A DNA stretch of 64,000 nucleotides from Bacteroidota bacterium. GTDB taxonomy: Bacteria > Bacteroidota > Ignavibacteria > Palsa-1295. The translations under genes and the position numbers were made by a program. Position 1 is the first letter of the stretch. Each line of letters begins with the position of its first letter. The DNA is taken from assembly GCA_018266755.1 (NCBI GenBank), contig JAFDZW010000001.1, forward strand, positions 397,635-461,634. Reading direction: 5' to 3'. This document shows, one piece after another, positions 1 to 8,951 of this stretch. Below the pieces are notes generated by a model. It saw only the letters and a list, made by a program, of their open reading frames with translations. It did not search any database and was not told the origin of the DNA.

Positions 1-1497
1 GTCACAGCCGCTGTTATGCCGATCGGCCCCAAACTTGCGAATATCGTCGAAGGACTTGCGCAGTTACTCAATGTGGAGCATAACTGGGAAGACGAAGTCG
101 ATACGACGACAGACCCAGTGAAGCAATTACAGGTTCGGACTGCGACGGAAGACAAACTCGTCGAGTTACTCGGTGCGGCCGACAAAATGAATCTTTCCGA
201 GATGACCGTCGCAGCTCAAATGTTCGCCGCGCTTGCCGACACGAATTGGATTACTGCTTTCGCATCGACCTTCGATCACACTGCTCCGATCGCGAAGAAG
301 ATAGCGGGCGTCGATGGCGACGTGCTGGCATATTGGGATACTCCATATGGCCGGTGTGTCATCGGAGGTCGCGGAGCGAACCGCTATTCTGGCAACTTCG
401 CGTTCATCTTCGATATCGGCGGTGACGACGAGTACGATCTGCCTGCATGCCGCTACGGCAGTGCGCGGCTTGTTGTCGATGTTTCAGGAAACGACGTGTA
501 TCGTGGCAACGAAGCGGCAGGGTCGGGTGTCGGTTGTGTCGATGCGTTGATCGATCGTACCGGAGACGACACGTATCGCTCGGAAGATTGGTCGCAAGGA
601 GCGGGATGTCTCGGCGTCGGTATCCTTGCAGATTTCGGTGGTGACGATATCTACACATCGCACTGGTGTTCGCAGGGTGCGGCGTTTCTCGGCATCGGCT
701 TGCTCTACGATCATTCGGGAAGCGACCATTACACGTCGGATGTGTACTCGCAGGGCTTCGCCTATTCAAAAGGATTCGGGATGATCCTCGAGAACGGTGG
801 TAACGATTCGTATCGTGCAGGGTGGAAATATCCCGATGACAGATGGCCGAATCGCGCGCATCTGGCGATGTCGCAAGGCTTCGGCTACGGGATGCGTCCG
901 TGGAGCACCGGTGTCGGCACAAGCGGCGGGATCGGCCTCTTGAGCGACCGGCAGGGCGATGATGTGTACGATGCCGGTATTTTTAGTCAAGGCGGCAGCT
1001 ATTGGTATGCGCTCGGCATCCTGCATGACCGACAGGGTGCGGATCGGTATTCTGCCGGACAGTACTCGCAAGGCAGCGGCATTCATCTTTCGTTCGCGGC
1101 CTTGCTCGACGATAGCGGCGACGATAGTTACGATGCGTACGCATGGCTTGAACAAGGCAACGCGCACGATTGGTCTGCCGGATGTCTCGAGGATTGGGAC
1201 GGAAAGGATACATACCGATCAAGCGGCGCTTCGCAAGGTTGCGGCTTCTTCGTCTCGTTCGCGTATTTGCTCGATAGCCATGGCGACGATCGGTATTACA
1301 TCAAACAATCGGATACGACGAATTCTCAGGGCGGCGGCAATTTCATTCCTCCCCGACACAGCGGTTCGCTCGGTATCCTGCTCGATCTCGGGAAGAGCGA
1401 AGATTGGTACAGCGATACACGAATCAAACCGGGTGAGGCAGTCGTGAAATCGCAGACGGGGATCACATTCGACGATGGAGAGCCCGAGAAGAAGTAG
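1..1497 (+). CDS. GDDxY/SQG tandem-repeat protein, 5' end outside window
   Basis: The frame is open to the window edge, so the true start probably lies upstream; the first ATG inside is at 16. From about residue 130 to 460 there are about eleven units of 22-30 residues, each with a Gly-x-Asp-x-Tyr core (GDDEY, GNDVY, GDDTY, GDDIY, GSDHY and so on) and most with a Ser-Gln-Gly (SQG) step, joined by G-(I/L)-L-x-D segments. Such regular Gly/Asp/Tyr spacing suggests a stacked beta-solenoid with an outward ladder of acidic residues, possibly cation binding; that is inference. The first 120 residues are helical-looking and not repetitive. No sorting domain or membrane segment is visible. I do not recognise a named family. 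Confidence 0.85.
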   Translation, partial: VTAAVMPIGPKLANIVEGLAQLLNVEHNWEDEVDTTTDPVKQLQVRTATEDKLVELLGAADKMNLSEMTVAAQMFAALADTNWITAFASTFDHTAPIAKKIAGVDGDVLAYWDTPYGRCVIGGRGANRYSGNFAFIFDIGGDDEYDLPACRYGSARLVVDVSGNDVYRGNEAAGSGVGCVDALIDRTGDDTYRSEDWSQGAGCLGVGILADFGGDDIYTSHWCSQGAAFLGIGLLYDHSGSDHYTSDVYSQGFAYSKGFGMILENGGNDSYRAGWKYPDDRWPNRAHLAMSQGFGYGMRPWSTGVGTSGGIGLLSDRQGDDVYDAGIFSQGGSYWYALGILHDRQGADRYSAGQYSQGSGIHLSFAALLDDSGDDSYDAYAWLEQGNAHDWSAGCLEDWDGKDTYRSSGASQGCGFFVSFAYLLDSHGDDRYYIKQSDTTNSQGGGNFIPPRHSGSLGILLDLGKSEDWYSDTRIKPGEAVVKSQTGITFDDGEPEKK

Positions 1498-1504
1498 ATG
1501 AGTG

Positions 1505-2578
1505 CTATTGTATTCCGCGAGATGTGGTTGGGCTTGCAGATCGAATGGGAGTTGGAAACATCCGAATCGCAAGCACTACAACCCACAGTAAGAACACGCC
1601 GATATTGATCCGCTCCCAGATGCCGATCGATGGTGTCGGTTCGTTCGTTGCGACCTTAGGCGCATCGAGCGCTGTCAGAATGCCGAAGACAAGCAGCGTG
1701 ATGAATGTGGCGATCGAATACGCTCGAAATGTTTTGCCAAGTGCTGCAGCGGCAAAGACGAGCGCGAGAAGGTAGATTACTTCCGTGATACCGCCGAGTG
1801 TTAGATGCAGTGTGTCGGCGAACGTCCCGCCGCCGGCTGCTAGCGCCTCGCGAAGATGCATCGGCGCGAACGGCCAGATCAACCCAAGCGCACCATACGC
1901 GATGAGCAATCCGCCGGCAATGCGTAAGTGCCGGTTGTTCTCGGCCGAGCGCCAGATACCAACGGCGAACGCGATCATCATGATCGTATACGGAGTAGAT
2001 AGCACCAGCCACAACGTGCGCGTCGGAGCATCGACGGCCGATAGCTCGCTGACAGTCTGCGAGGCGGAATCGTATGATGCCCATTGCATTGCAACGATGA
2101 CGGTGATCGCAGCATACAGGAGCGATGAAATGACTCCGCAGATAAGAAATGCTTTTCTCAAGAATTCCTCGCGATCCGGCAGCAATCCGGCCGTAGCGAG
2201 CCCTCCGGCAATGACCGGCAAACCCCACATCGCATGAAGCCAGTGCAGCTCGAGGATGATCGCAATCTCGATCCAAAACCAAATGGCAAGTCCGCCCATT
2301 GAGGCAACGGCCCAAAACCAATCCATGCTACTGCGTCGCAGGACAGCGAAGAATGCTAACGTGTTCAATATGCCCAGACCGAAGAGGATGATACCCGGGA
2401 TCAGAAAATCACGGAAGGTACCGTGCATCAATTCGACCGGCATATCCATTAAATGACCGTCGGGTGCGGCAACCAGAAAGCTGCCGCCGACGAGACATCC
2501 CGCCGCTTCATACCCAAGCGCGAGCAGCAGGACGACACGCTGCCAACGAGGTTGATCTACTGTTCGTGTTGTAGTCAT
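1505..2578 (-). CDS. DUF998-like multi-pass membrane protein
   Basis: Predicted integral membrane protein of 357 residues with about ten hydrophobic segments. The C-terminal two thirds (about residues 135-330) resembles the DUF998 family: the segment ASQTVSELSAVDAPTR in a loop between membrane helices fits that family's conserved Ser-Glu-Leu loop. The first ~130 residues form a separate four-helix unit, so the protein may be a two-domain fusion. Its start lies 9 bases downstream of the stop of the DUF4389 gene, so the two are probably co-transcribed. Biochemical function is unknown for the family. Confidence 0.8.
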   Translation of the reverse strand: MTTTRTVDQPRWQRVVLLLALGYEAAGCLVGGSFLVAAPDGHLMDMPVELMHGTFRDFLIPGIILFGLGILNTLAFFAVLRRSSMDWFWAVASMGGLAIWFWIEIAIILELHWLHAMWGLPVIAGGLATAGLLPDREEFLRKAFLICGVISSLLYAAITVIVAMQWASYDSASQTVSELSAVDAPTRTLWLVLSTPYTIMMIAFAVGIWRSAENNRHLRIAGGLLIAYGALGLIWPFAPMHLREALAAGGGTFADTLHLTLGGITEVIYLLALVFAAAALGKTFRAYSIATFITLLVFGILTALDAPKVATNEPTPSIGIWERINIGVFLLWVVVLAIRMFPTPIRSASPTTSRGIQ

Positions 2579-2587
2579 TGGACACTC

Positions 2588-3190
2588 TCATTCCATCGAG
2601 AACGGCGGGTAGTCGTCGGTCACCAACAGAAATGCATACGCGGCGACACGCAGATGCCAGCGAAACACACCGACCACGAAATCGAACAGCCCGCGAGGAT
2701 ATCGTCCGGTAAAGAGAATAGAGAACCACGCAACAATCACACAGAAGGCAGCCGCCACCCAGAGGATCGAAAGCACGATATAGTGGGGGATCGCGAGAAT
2801 CCACTTGACAAGTGGCATACCCGACGAGAGCTTCGATGCGTCGGGGTATTGAATCTCGATATGCACGGCCTGCTCTTCGTCTGTCGATGGATATTCGTCA
2901 CGCAACAGACAGAGATATGCACTCACTCGAACGGAAAACCGGACGAGTGCGAGATTCCAGTCGAACCACCATCGCGGGTATTTCCGACGGAACAAGAGCA
3001 TAAGCACGGTCGCTGCGAAGAGTACGCCGCCACCGCCCATGTAATATGTACTTCCTCCACCCGAGAGTAGGGCTAACACCATGGCGATAGGAATAACCGT
3101 AAACGGACGGAAGAACGAGGTGAGTTTGTCGAGCTGCCTGTCGGGATAGTCGATGACAAGTGTCACTGGATACGGGCCGTCGTCATGCAT
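2588..3190 (-). CDS. DUF4389 family membrane protein
   Basis: A 200-residue protein with two similar halves, each with a pair of hydrophobic segments followed by an aromatic-rich motif (RRKYPRWWFDWNLALVRFSVR in the first half; TGRYPRGLFDFVVGVFRWHLRV in the second, shown only in part as conserved RYPR-FDF-RW). The duplicated arrangement and the N-terminal YPV-L-ID-P strand are typical of DUF4389. It sits between a 63-residue membrane protein and the DUF998-like gene on the same strand with short gaps, so all three are likely one transcription unit. Function unknown; probably an envelope protein. Confidence 0.85.
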   Translation of the reverse strand: MHDDGPYPVTLVIDYPDRQLDKLTSFFRPFTVIPIAMVLALLSGGGSTYYMGGGGVLFAATVLMLLFRRKYPRWWFDWNLALVRFSVRVSAYLCLLRDEYPSTDEEQAVHIEIQYPDASKLSSGMPLVKWILAIPHYIVLSILWVAAAFCVIVAWFSILFTGRYPRGLFDFVVGVFRWHLRVAAYAFLLVTDDYPPFSME

Positions 3191-3203
3191 AGTGATCGCT
3201 CCC

Positions 3204-3395
3204 CTACATGTTCAGATGTTCAAGAAGATGGTACACGAGCATTGCGGGCCAGACGATCGCTTTCAACACTCCAAGCACACCATCGCCGAACGACGTTGCA
3301 TGCTGGAGGTAGTAGATCAGCGCACCGATAAATGCTAAGCCGTATCCGCCGCCGGATGCGGCACCGCTTCTGACCTTTACATTGCCATTACCCAT
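3204..3395 (-). CDS. small conserved membrane protein
   Basis: 63 residues. I chose the ATG at 3395 (MGNGNVKVRSG) over an upstream in-frame ATG because AAAGGG lies about 8 bases before it and the upstream extension has no family-like features. The protein has a Gly-rich start, a first hydrophobic helix (YGLAFIGALIYYLQHA) and a second (LKAIVWPAMLVYHLLEHL). This two-helix pattern is common in short uncharacterised proteins of many phyla, where it is annotated only as hypothetical. It is the first gene of the three-gene membrane operon on this strand. Confidence 0.75.
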   Translation of the reverse strand: MGNGNVKVRSGAASGGGYGLAFIGALIYYLQHATSFGDGVLGVLKAIVWPAMLVYHLLEHLNM

Positions 3396-3496
3396 GGTAT
3401 GACCCTTTCGTTGAGTGATTTGGATTGCAAAAATCATTCCACCCACGTTTGCGTGCAAATGGGGCAGAATAGTTGTAAAAACGATGAAAGACTTCT

Positions 3497-6400
3497 TTAC
3501 TCGATGACAAGGTTCTTCCGAACCACGACTCCATCTGTATGGATGAGCACTGTGTACATCCCGGCGCTAAGACCGCCAAGCGGGAGCGAAACAGCAGTGT
3601 GATCGTCGATCGGCATCTGAGCCTCAAGGCGCCGGACGATCGCTCCTTTCGAATCGAGCAGCGTGATCACATCGATACGATGTGAACTCGCAGCGAGAAT
3701 GCGAATTGTCGATGAAGCGGGATTCGGCTGAAGGAGAAACTCGGTGCTCAACGAAGGATTGACTGACACCGCATCCGCGCCGGTAACGAACGAGAACGAA
3801 GGCGACCACTCGGAGGTCGTGACTTCCATCTTCGAACGAACCTTCCAGTAGTAACGCGTCAGCGGTAACAATACGCCGACAATCGTGTCGCTATTTCTGC
3901 TGATATTGCGATGCAACACAACGGTATCGGTAAACGACGAATTCGTCGAGAGCAGCACGTCGAATGTATTGCCACACAGGTCGTTCGACCAGCGAAGGAC
4001 AACCGGATCGTAGATATTCGTTGTGTTATCGGCCGGAGACACCAACGGCGGAGCTTGTGCGATACATTCATGACGAAACCGCCATAGATCGGACCATGGC
4101 CCGGTGCCGAGATCGTTCATCGCAGCGACACGCCAGTATGTCCATCCTACTTGAGCGGGGATAGTAATTGGGGCTCCTCTCACGATTGACGTCGTCGAAT
4201 TCGCAAGCGTGGAATCTGTGTCTGTCTGAATATAATATGCTGAGACGGCAGGAGTGCTATGTGCTGGCTTCCAACGCAACACGAACGAGGTCACTGTATC
4301 GGACGTGTTGTTCGCAGGTGACAGTAATACGACTGCAGGTGGTGAGTACGCACCGTAGAATCGGCGTACCGACGACCACGGGCCTGTTTCGGAGTCGTTC
4401 GCTGCCGATACTCGCCAGTAGTAAGGCGAATCGTGCACAAGCTGCGAGAAGATCATCGTATCGGCGCTCACGAATGCATCGACCACCGGTGATGCAAACG
4501 TGCTTGTATAAGAAATCTGCACACGATACTCCGTCGCGCCGGTGATGGTGTCCCACCGCAGGTGTGCGCTGGTGGCGGAGTCCATGAAGCCGTCGGTCGG
4601 CCCTGTGAGTGTCACCGTTTGAAGTGTTGGTGTCGGCGGCAGCAGGGTGTACATCGGTCCTTCATGAATCAGCCCCTGCTTGTTCTTCGAAAGCATCTTA
4701 TATCGCAAACCGTGAGGGAACGAGTTGAGCAGCGGCGCATAGAAGCGATCGGTATTCGCAATGCGATCGAGCGATAACGAGTTGATGAGAATACCGTTCG
4801 TATCGTAGTATGCGAAGTTGACGTCGGTGACGCTGTCGAATACATCCCACGGATCACGAAATGCGAGCGCGTAAATGTCGAGCTTCGGCATCGTAAGATC
4901 CAGTCGGCGAAGTGGCGTATGCATCACCGCCGGAGCAGTACCCCAGAGATAGTCGGCAAAGGCCGGCAGCCATTGGTAGTTGTGTTTCGCCGTAAGATAG
5001 ATCGCCCCGTCCATAAAGGGAATGCTATCGGCAAGTACTCGCCATGCTTTGAACGGCGACGGCATCGTCGTGAAGAGCGAATCGGCCGTGCAGGTATAGA
5101 GCTGATGGAAGCCCATGTTCGAAAGAAACCGGAAGGAGCCCGCCGTGGCAAGGTTGTAGTAGTTTACCAGCGTCAGCGATTTCGGGATGAGCTTCCAGAG
5201 TCCTCGCAGCTTGCCGTTAAGGAGTTGGTAATAATCCTGACAGAATTGGAATGTATCGATCATGTCGGACCACATCATATTCCGCGGCGAACCGCCCACG
5301 GTACGGAACAGCGAATCGGCCGTCGTGATATTTGCGCCGAGCAACACGGCAGGGGTGGTGTTGCGCGATTTGTCGAGCGAATCCCAATTCATCACGCGCA
5401 GATCGCTATAATTGAGGAAGTATCGATCGGGATGGAAATACGCAGACGCGAGTGCTGCCTGCCTCTGAAGAATGTTCGCAAGCGTATCCTCCGACATCGC
5501 CGGTGTGGCAGAATAGTTACTGTTGTGCGCAGACGTATATGGCAGCGAGTAGTAAAACGAGATATCGAGCGTATCGCCTTCGTTGATATTCGATGACGCC
5601 GGTTTCAGATAGTTTGACAAATTCAAATCGGCTGTTTCTCGATATTCGATTCCCGTGTGATGATTGCGAATATGAATCGGTGTCCCCAGGCGATGCAACG
5701 GACGCGTATAGACCGGCGTATCAATCAGTGAAATGTCGTCGAACCAAATGGTCCCGCTCGTGCCGCCTCTGACGCCTACGGCAATGTCGAGCTGCGATGC
5801 GTTGGCGGAGTTGAACAGAACGACGATGCTGTCCCACGATGTGTTCGTTGTCGCAGGTCTGACGGATGAAAATGCAACCTGGGTTTGATGTGCGGTGCTG
5901 TCGGTACCGGTTGCCGAGACGACGACCTTGCCGGTACCAAACGCAGAAGTGCGGAAGTGAGCGAGAATGCGATACTGATGGAATGGGTTGCATCGCAACG
6001 TTTGATGGAATTCGCAATTACCGGCAGCATTGCTCGAATGAAATCTTGTGCACTTGGCACTGACTTTTCCGGAATGCACTATTTGCGTGTCGGCAAAGAC
6101 GGTTGTTCCCCAGCCGGAATAGCCCGACCAGCGGGCAAAGCCCGATGTATCGACCGACTCGAATCCGCCATTGGCGACGGACGCGACGGAATCCTGAACG
6201 GGGAGCGCCGTCCCGTCATGCCGCATAACGAACAGGTTGCGATACGGAACCCCGGCTGCGAGGTCCGGGTCGATCCCGATGACTCCGCTGGTGTTCGACA
6301 CATTCGCGACATACGGTACGCTTGCTATGTTGCGTTGTGCAAGGACGGCCCTCCACGCTCTGAGCGAATCAAGCGGCGGCCCCGCAAGCCCCGGTAACAT

Positions 6401-7048
6401 CTCATAGAGCGAATCGATATCGACGAGCCCATTGAGCTTGTATGCGGCCATCGTATCTGCCATGATGCGCAGGAAGTTCATCATGAGCGGTACATTCAGG
6501 CCGATGCTCCGGCTGCTCCATCGCAGTGGAAAATCGGGCCGGTCCCAGATATGCGCGCCTATTACCAGTGCGGATCCGTTGCGGCGAACGAAGAGTTGGC
6601 GGAGCGTCGATACGCCGTTCCACGTCCCGTCGGGGTCAGAGCCGCAGAGCAGGATGCGCCGTGGGCCGATATCGATCACGTACCCCATCGAGTCCGGCAA
6701 TGCTTCACGATCGATCTGCACACTCGGCAGATAGCGTGCCAACGCAGAGTTCGAGCGCAGTTCGCCGATGAAGATGCCGCTATCGCCGGAGTATGCTCGG
6801 GCAGAGACCGTCACTAACGTATCGCCGATCGCTTCGTTAATATATCGCTGCAATAGCCATATCGCTCGCGCCGTGACGACGCTGGGCGAATCGGGGATGA
6901 TCAGCGGTGTCGCCGACGTAAGGATGCACGAATCCGGTTTGGGATACGCCGCCTTCGGACGCGGTCGCAACGACTGTAGATCGCCGCAGAATCCTTGCGA
7001 TATGCCGAGCACCAACATGGTGCATACAACCAATACTGTGTGTTTCAT
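3497..7048 (-). CDS. T9SS-exported GH20/hexosaminidase-like protein, probably catalytically altered
   Basis: 1,183 residues. In order: signal peptide (about 1-22); a GH20b-like alpha/beta domain (about 30-165, including YVIDIGPRRILLCGSDPDG); a TIM-barrel-like region (about 170-670) interrupted by a jelly-roll, carbohydrate-binding-like insert (about 295-445); three fibronectin-III-like domains (about 720-1010); and a C-terminal T9SS sorting domain starting at LQPNPASSTIRI. The position that in related family-20 proteins carries the catalytic Asp-Glu before I-R-V-M-N-W reads YSDLRVMNW (about 5387-5428), so the acid/base pair seems lost. It is probably a cell-surface glycan-binding or processing protein. 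A TATATTTG box lies at 7124-7131 on this strand. Confidence 0.75.
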   Translation of the reverse strand: MKHTVLVVCTMLVLGISQGFCGDLQSLRPRPKAAYPKPDSCILTSATPLIIPDSPSVVTARAIWLLQRYINEAIGDTLVTVSARAYSGDSGIFIGELRSNSALARYLPSVQIDREALPDSMGYVIDIGPRRILLCGSDPDGTWNGVSTLRQLFVRRNGSALVIGAHIWDRPDFPLRWSSRSIGLNVPLMMNFLRIMADTMAAYKLNGLVDIDSLYEMLPGLAGPPLDSLRAWRAVLAQRNIASVPYVANVSNTSGVIGIDPDLAAGVPYRNLFVMRHDGTALPVQDSVASVANGGFESVDTSGFARWSGYSGWGTTVFADTQIVHSGKVSAKCTRFHSSNAAGNCEFHQTLRCNPFHQYRILAHFRTSAFGTGKVVVSATGTDSTAHQTQVAFSSVRPATTNTSWDSIVVLFNSANASQLDIAVGVRGGTSGTIWFDDISLIDTPVYTRPLHRLGTPIHIRNHHTGIEYRETADLNLSNYLKPASSNINEGDTLDISFYYSLPYTSAHNSNYSATPAMSEDTLANILQRQAALASAYFHPDRYFLNYSDLRVMNWDSLDKSRNTTPAVLLGANITTADSLFRTVGGSPRNMMWSDMIDTFQFCQDYYQLLNGKLRGLWKLIPKSLTLVNYYNLATAGSFRFLSNMGFHQLYTCTADSLFTTMPSPFKAWRVLADSIPFMDGAIYLTAKHNYQWLPAFADYLWGTAPAVMHTPLRRLDLTMPKLDIYALAFRDPWDVFDSVTDVNFAYYDTNGILINSLSLDRIANTDRFYAPLLNSFPHGLRYKMLSKNKQGLIHEGPMYTLLPPTPTLQTVTLTGPTDGFMDSATSAHLRWDTITGATEYRVQISYTSTFASPVVDAFVSADTMIFSQLVHDSPYYWRVSAANDSETGPWSSVRRFYGAYSPPAVVLLSPANNTSDTVTSFVLRWKPAHSTPAVSAYYIQTDTDSTLANSTTSIVRGAPITIPAQVGWTYWRVAAMNDLGTGPWSDLWRFRHECIAQAPPLVSPADNTTNIYDPVVLRWSNDLCGNTFDVLLSTNSSFTDTVVLHRNISRNSDTIVGVLLPLTRYYWKVRSKMEVTTSEWSPSFSFVTGADAVSVNPSLSTEFLLQPNPASSTIRILAASSHRIDVITLLDSKGAIVRRLEAQMPIDDHTAVSLPLGGLSAGMYTVLIHTDGVVVRKNLVIE

Positions 7049-7117
7049 CGCGATGAAGAATCATCGTAGCATAAGATCGGGACCACGGACGCCGGCTCGT
7101 TCGTAGCTTTGCTAACG

Positions 7118-7912
7118 ATGGTACAAATATACAAATCATTGTGGGGAATGCAACATTCTCTGAGCGAATCGGTCGAAATGATCGCGGCTGCGGGGTATGA
7201 CGGAGTCGAAGGGGCGGTCGAAGAGCTTGCGGACCGAAGCAGGTTCCGCACCATGCTTACTGACGCACGACTCGCTTTTATCCCGCTGATCTACACCGAG
7301 GGACACGATCCGGCAGAACATCTGAAGAATTTCTCGCGGCTGGTAGCGATGGCTGCCGAGTTCGTGCCGACGAAGATCGTCGCACATGCGGGGCGTGATC
7401 TCTGGAGCCTCGACGAGCAGCTACGATTCCTCGAAGCGGCATTGCGGGTCGAGGAGGCGATCGGTATCCCCATTGCACATGAAACGCATCGCCGCAGACC
7501 GCTCTATTCGCCAATGAATGCGCGGGCGATCCTCGAACGACTGCCGGAGTTGAAGCTCAACGCCGATCTGAGCCATTGGTGCTGTGTGACGGAGTCGATG
7601 CTTGATGATCATTCCGATACGATTGCATTCGCCGCTACGCGGACGATCCATATTCATTGCCGGGTCGGCTATGAGAACGGTCCGCAGGTAAGCGATCCGC
7701 GAGCGACAGAGTGGGGAGGGCATCTTGCGAAATTCGAATCGTGGTGGGCACAAATGATCCGCGAACAAGGCGACGAAAAAATCACCGTGACTCCCGAATT
7801 TGGCCCGCCGAGCTATATGCATACGGTGCCGGGTACGAATCAACCGGTAGCCGATCTGTGGGAGGTCTGCCTGTGGGCGGCACGGCGGTTTCGAACGATG
7901 GCAAGACTCTGA
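7118..7912 (+). CDS. xylose-isomerase-like TIM-barrel sugar phosphate isomerase/epimerase
   Basis: 264 residues if started at the ATG at 7118 (MVQIYKSLWGM); an in-frame TTG at 7109 adds only three residues. The AP-endonuclease-2/xylose-isomerase barrel is recognised from its metal-site residues in order: HETHR (Glu), NADLSHW (Asp-x-x-His), HIHCRVGYENGPQVSDPR (His and Asp-x-Arg) and TPEFGPPSYM (Glu). These normally hold a divalent metal for sugar isomerisation or epimerisation. The substrate cannot be read from the sequence. It is divergent from the GH20-like gene, 69 bases apart, so the pair may share a regulatory region and a role in carbohydrate use. Confidence 0.85.
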   Translation: MVQIYKSLWGMQHSLSESVEMIAAAGYDGVEGAVEELADRSRFRTMLTDARLAFIPLIYTEGHDPAEHLKNFSRLVAMAAEFVPTKIVAHAGRDLWSLDEQLRFLEAALRVEEAIGIPIAHETHRRRPLYSPMNARAILERLPELKLNADLSHWCCVTESMLDDHSDTIAFAATRTIHIHCRVGYENGPQVSDPRATEWGGHLAKFESWWAQMIREQGDEKITVTPEFGPPSYMHTVPGTNQPVADLWEVCLWAARRFRTMARL

Positions 7913-7949
7913 CGTCCGGCACGAAGCGGGGTTCGTAGCTGCCGAAAGA

Positions 7950-7970
7950 GGACGGACTAAGAGTCCGTCC
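7950..7970. repeat. 21-bp perfect palindrome, copy 1
   Basis: GGACGGACT arms around an AAG loop, 37 bases after the isomerase stop. The same 21 bases, with shared flanks (CCGAAAG before, TAC after), occur again at 28571-28591. No T-run follows, so it is better called an interspersed palindromic repeat than a classic terminator. Confidence 0.85.
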
Positions 7971-8045
7971 TACTGATGTTGTTCCGCGCAGAGCGGGATT
8001 TATTGATACTGTCGTATATTCGTATCGATCAACACCTGTACGATC

Positions 8046-8777
8046 ATGAAGAACTGGATCAATGCCGTCATTTTCTCCGTCGCCATTATTGGTGCCGCGA
8101 TCGTGCTTGCCGGAACGTGGCGTAAGACCCACGAAACGAAGGAAACCATCAAGGTAACCGGCCTGGCGGAGAAGGATTTTACCTCCGATCTCGTCATCTG
8201 GAGCGGCTCGTTCAGTCAGCATTCGATGACCGTCAAAGAAGCGTATTCGCGCTTGAAGCTCGATGCGGATAACATCAAACGGTATCTTGTCTCGAAAGGA
8301 GTTGCCGAAAAGGAGATTACCCTCAGTTCGGTCTACACGAACAAAGATTATAAATACCTCTACGATAACAACGGCCGCCAAACCAACCAGATCTTCGACG
8401 GCTACACGCTGACGCAGAGCGTGCAGATCGAATCGAAAGAAGTCGATAAGATCGAGACCGTCTCGCGCGAGGTGACTGAGCTGCTGAACATGGGCATCGA
8501 ATTCCAGTCGCAGGAGCCGAGATATTACTACACGAAGCTTGCCACGCTGAAGCTCGAAATGCTTGCTGCAGCGTCGAAGGATGCGTATAACCGTGCTGAG
8601 CAGATCGCAAAGAACGCCGGCGGTGGTCTCGGAGGATTGCGCAATGCACAGATGGGGATATTCCAGATCACCGGTCAGAATTCCGACGAGGAATATTCAT
8701 ACGGAGGAACATACAATACGAGTTCGAAGAATAAGAAAGCGTCTATTACAGCGAAGCTCGAGTTTGCCATCGATTAA
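8046..8777 (+). CDS. SIMPL domain (DUF541) protein, membrane anchored
   Basis: 243 residues with one N-terminal hydrophobic anchor (about 5-25, INAVIFSVAIIGAAIVLAG), then a SIMPL/DUF541 domain starting at IKVTGLAEKDFTSD and ending KASITAKLEFAID. The family forms periplasmic or surface beta-rich oligomers related to BP26 and YggE; their biochemical role is poorly defined. The ATG at 8046 is the only good start and follows a TATATTCG box at 8015-8022. The gene stands alone: the hydrolase gene downstream is 174 bases away across a stretch with small hairpins (for example GGTGGAA arms near 8877). Confidence 0.85.
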   Translation: MKNWINAVIFSVAIIGAAIVLAGTWRKTHETKETIKVTGLAEKDFTSDLVIWSGSFSQHSMTVKEAYSRLKLDADNIKRYLVSKGVAEKEITLSSVYTNKDYKYLYDNNGRQTNQIFDGYTLTQSVQIESKEVDKIETVSREVTELLNMGIEFQSQEPRYYYTKLATLKLEMLAAASKDAYNRAEQIAKNAGGGLGGLRNAQMGIFQITGQNSDEEYSYGGTYNTSSKNKKASITAKLEFAID

Positions 8778-8951
8778 TATCCCCATTATTCGACTTTTCA
8801 ACAATTTGAAAGAAATTATACACTGGGATGAAACCTTTGGGGCCCAAATGTATTCTATGTAGTGCCCGAATGTATAGGTGGAAGTTCCACCGTTGAGTTT
8901 GCTCACTCCCCCGGATTCTCACCCGCAAGGGGATGATATAAGTATTTGAAA

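Noticed and set aside
8870-8940. Small hairpins (GGTGGAA/TTCCACC) upstream of the hydrolase, considered as a riboswitch or tRNA
   Set aside because: No cloverleaf or known aptamer core is visible; left as unassigned leader.
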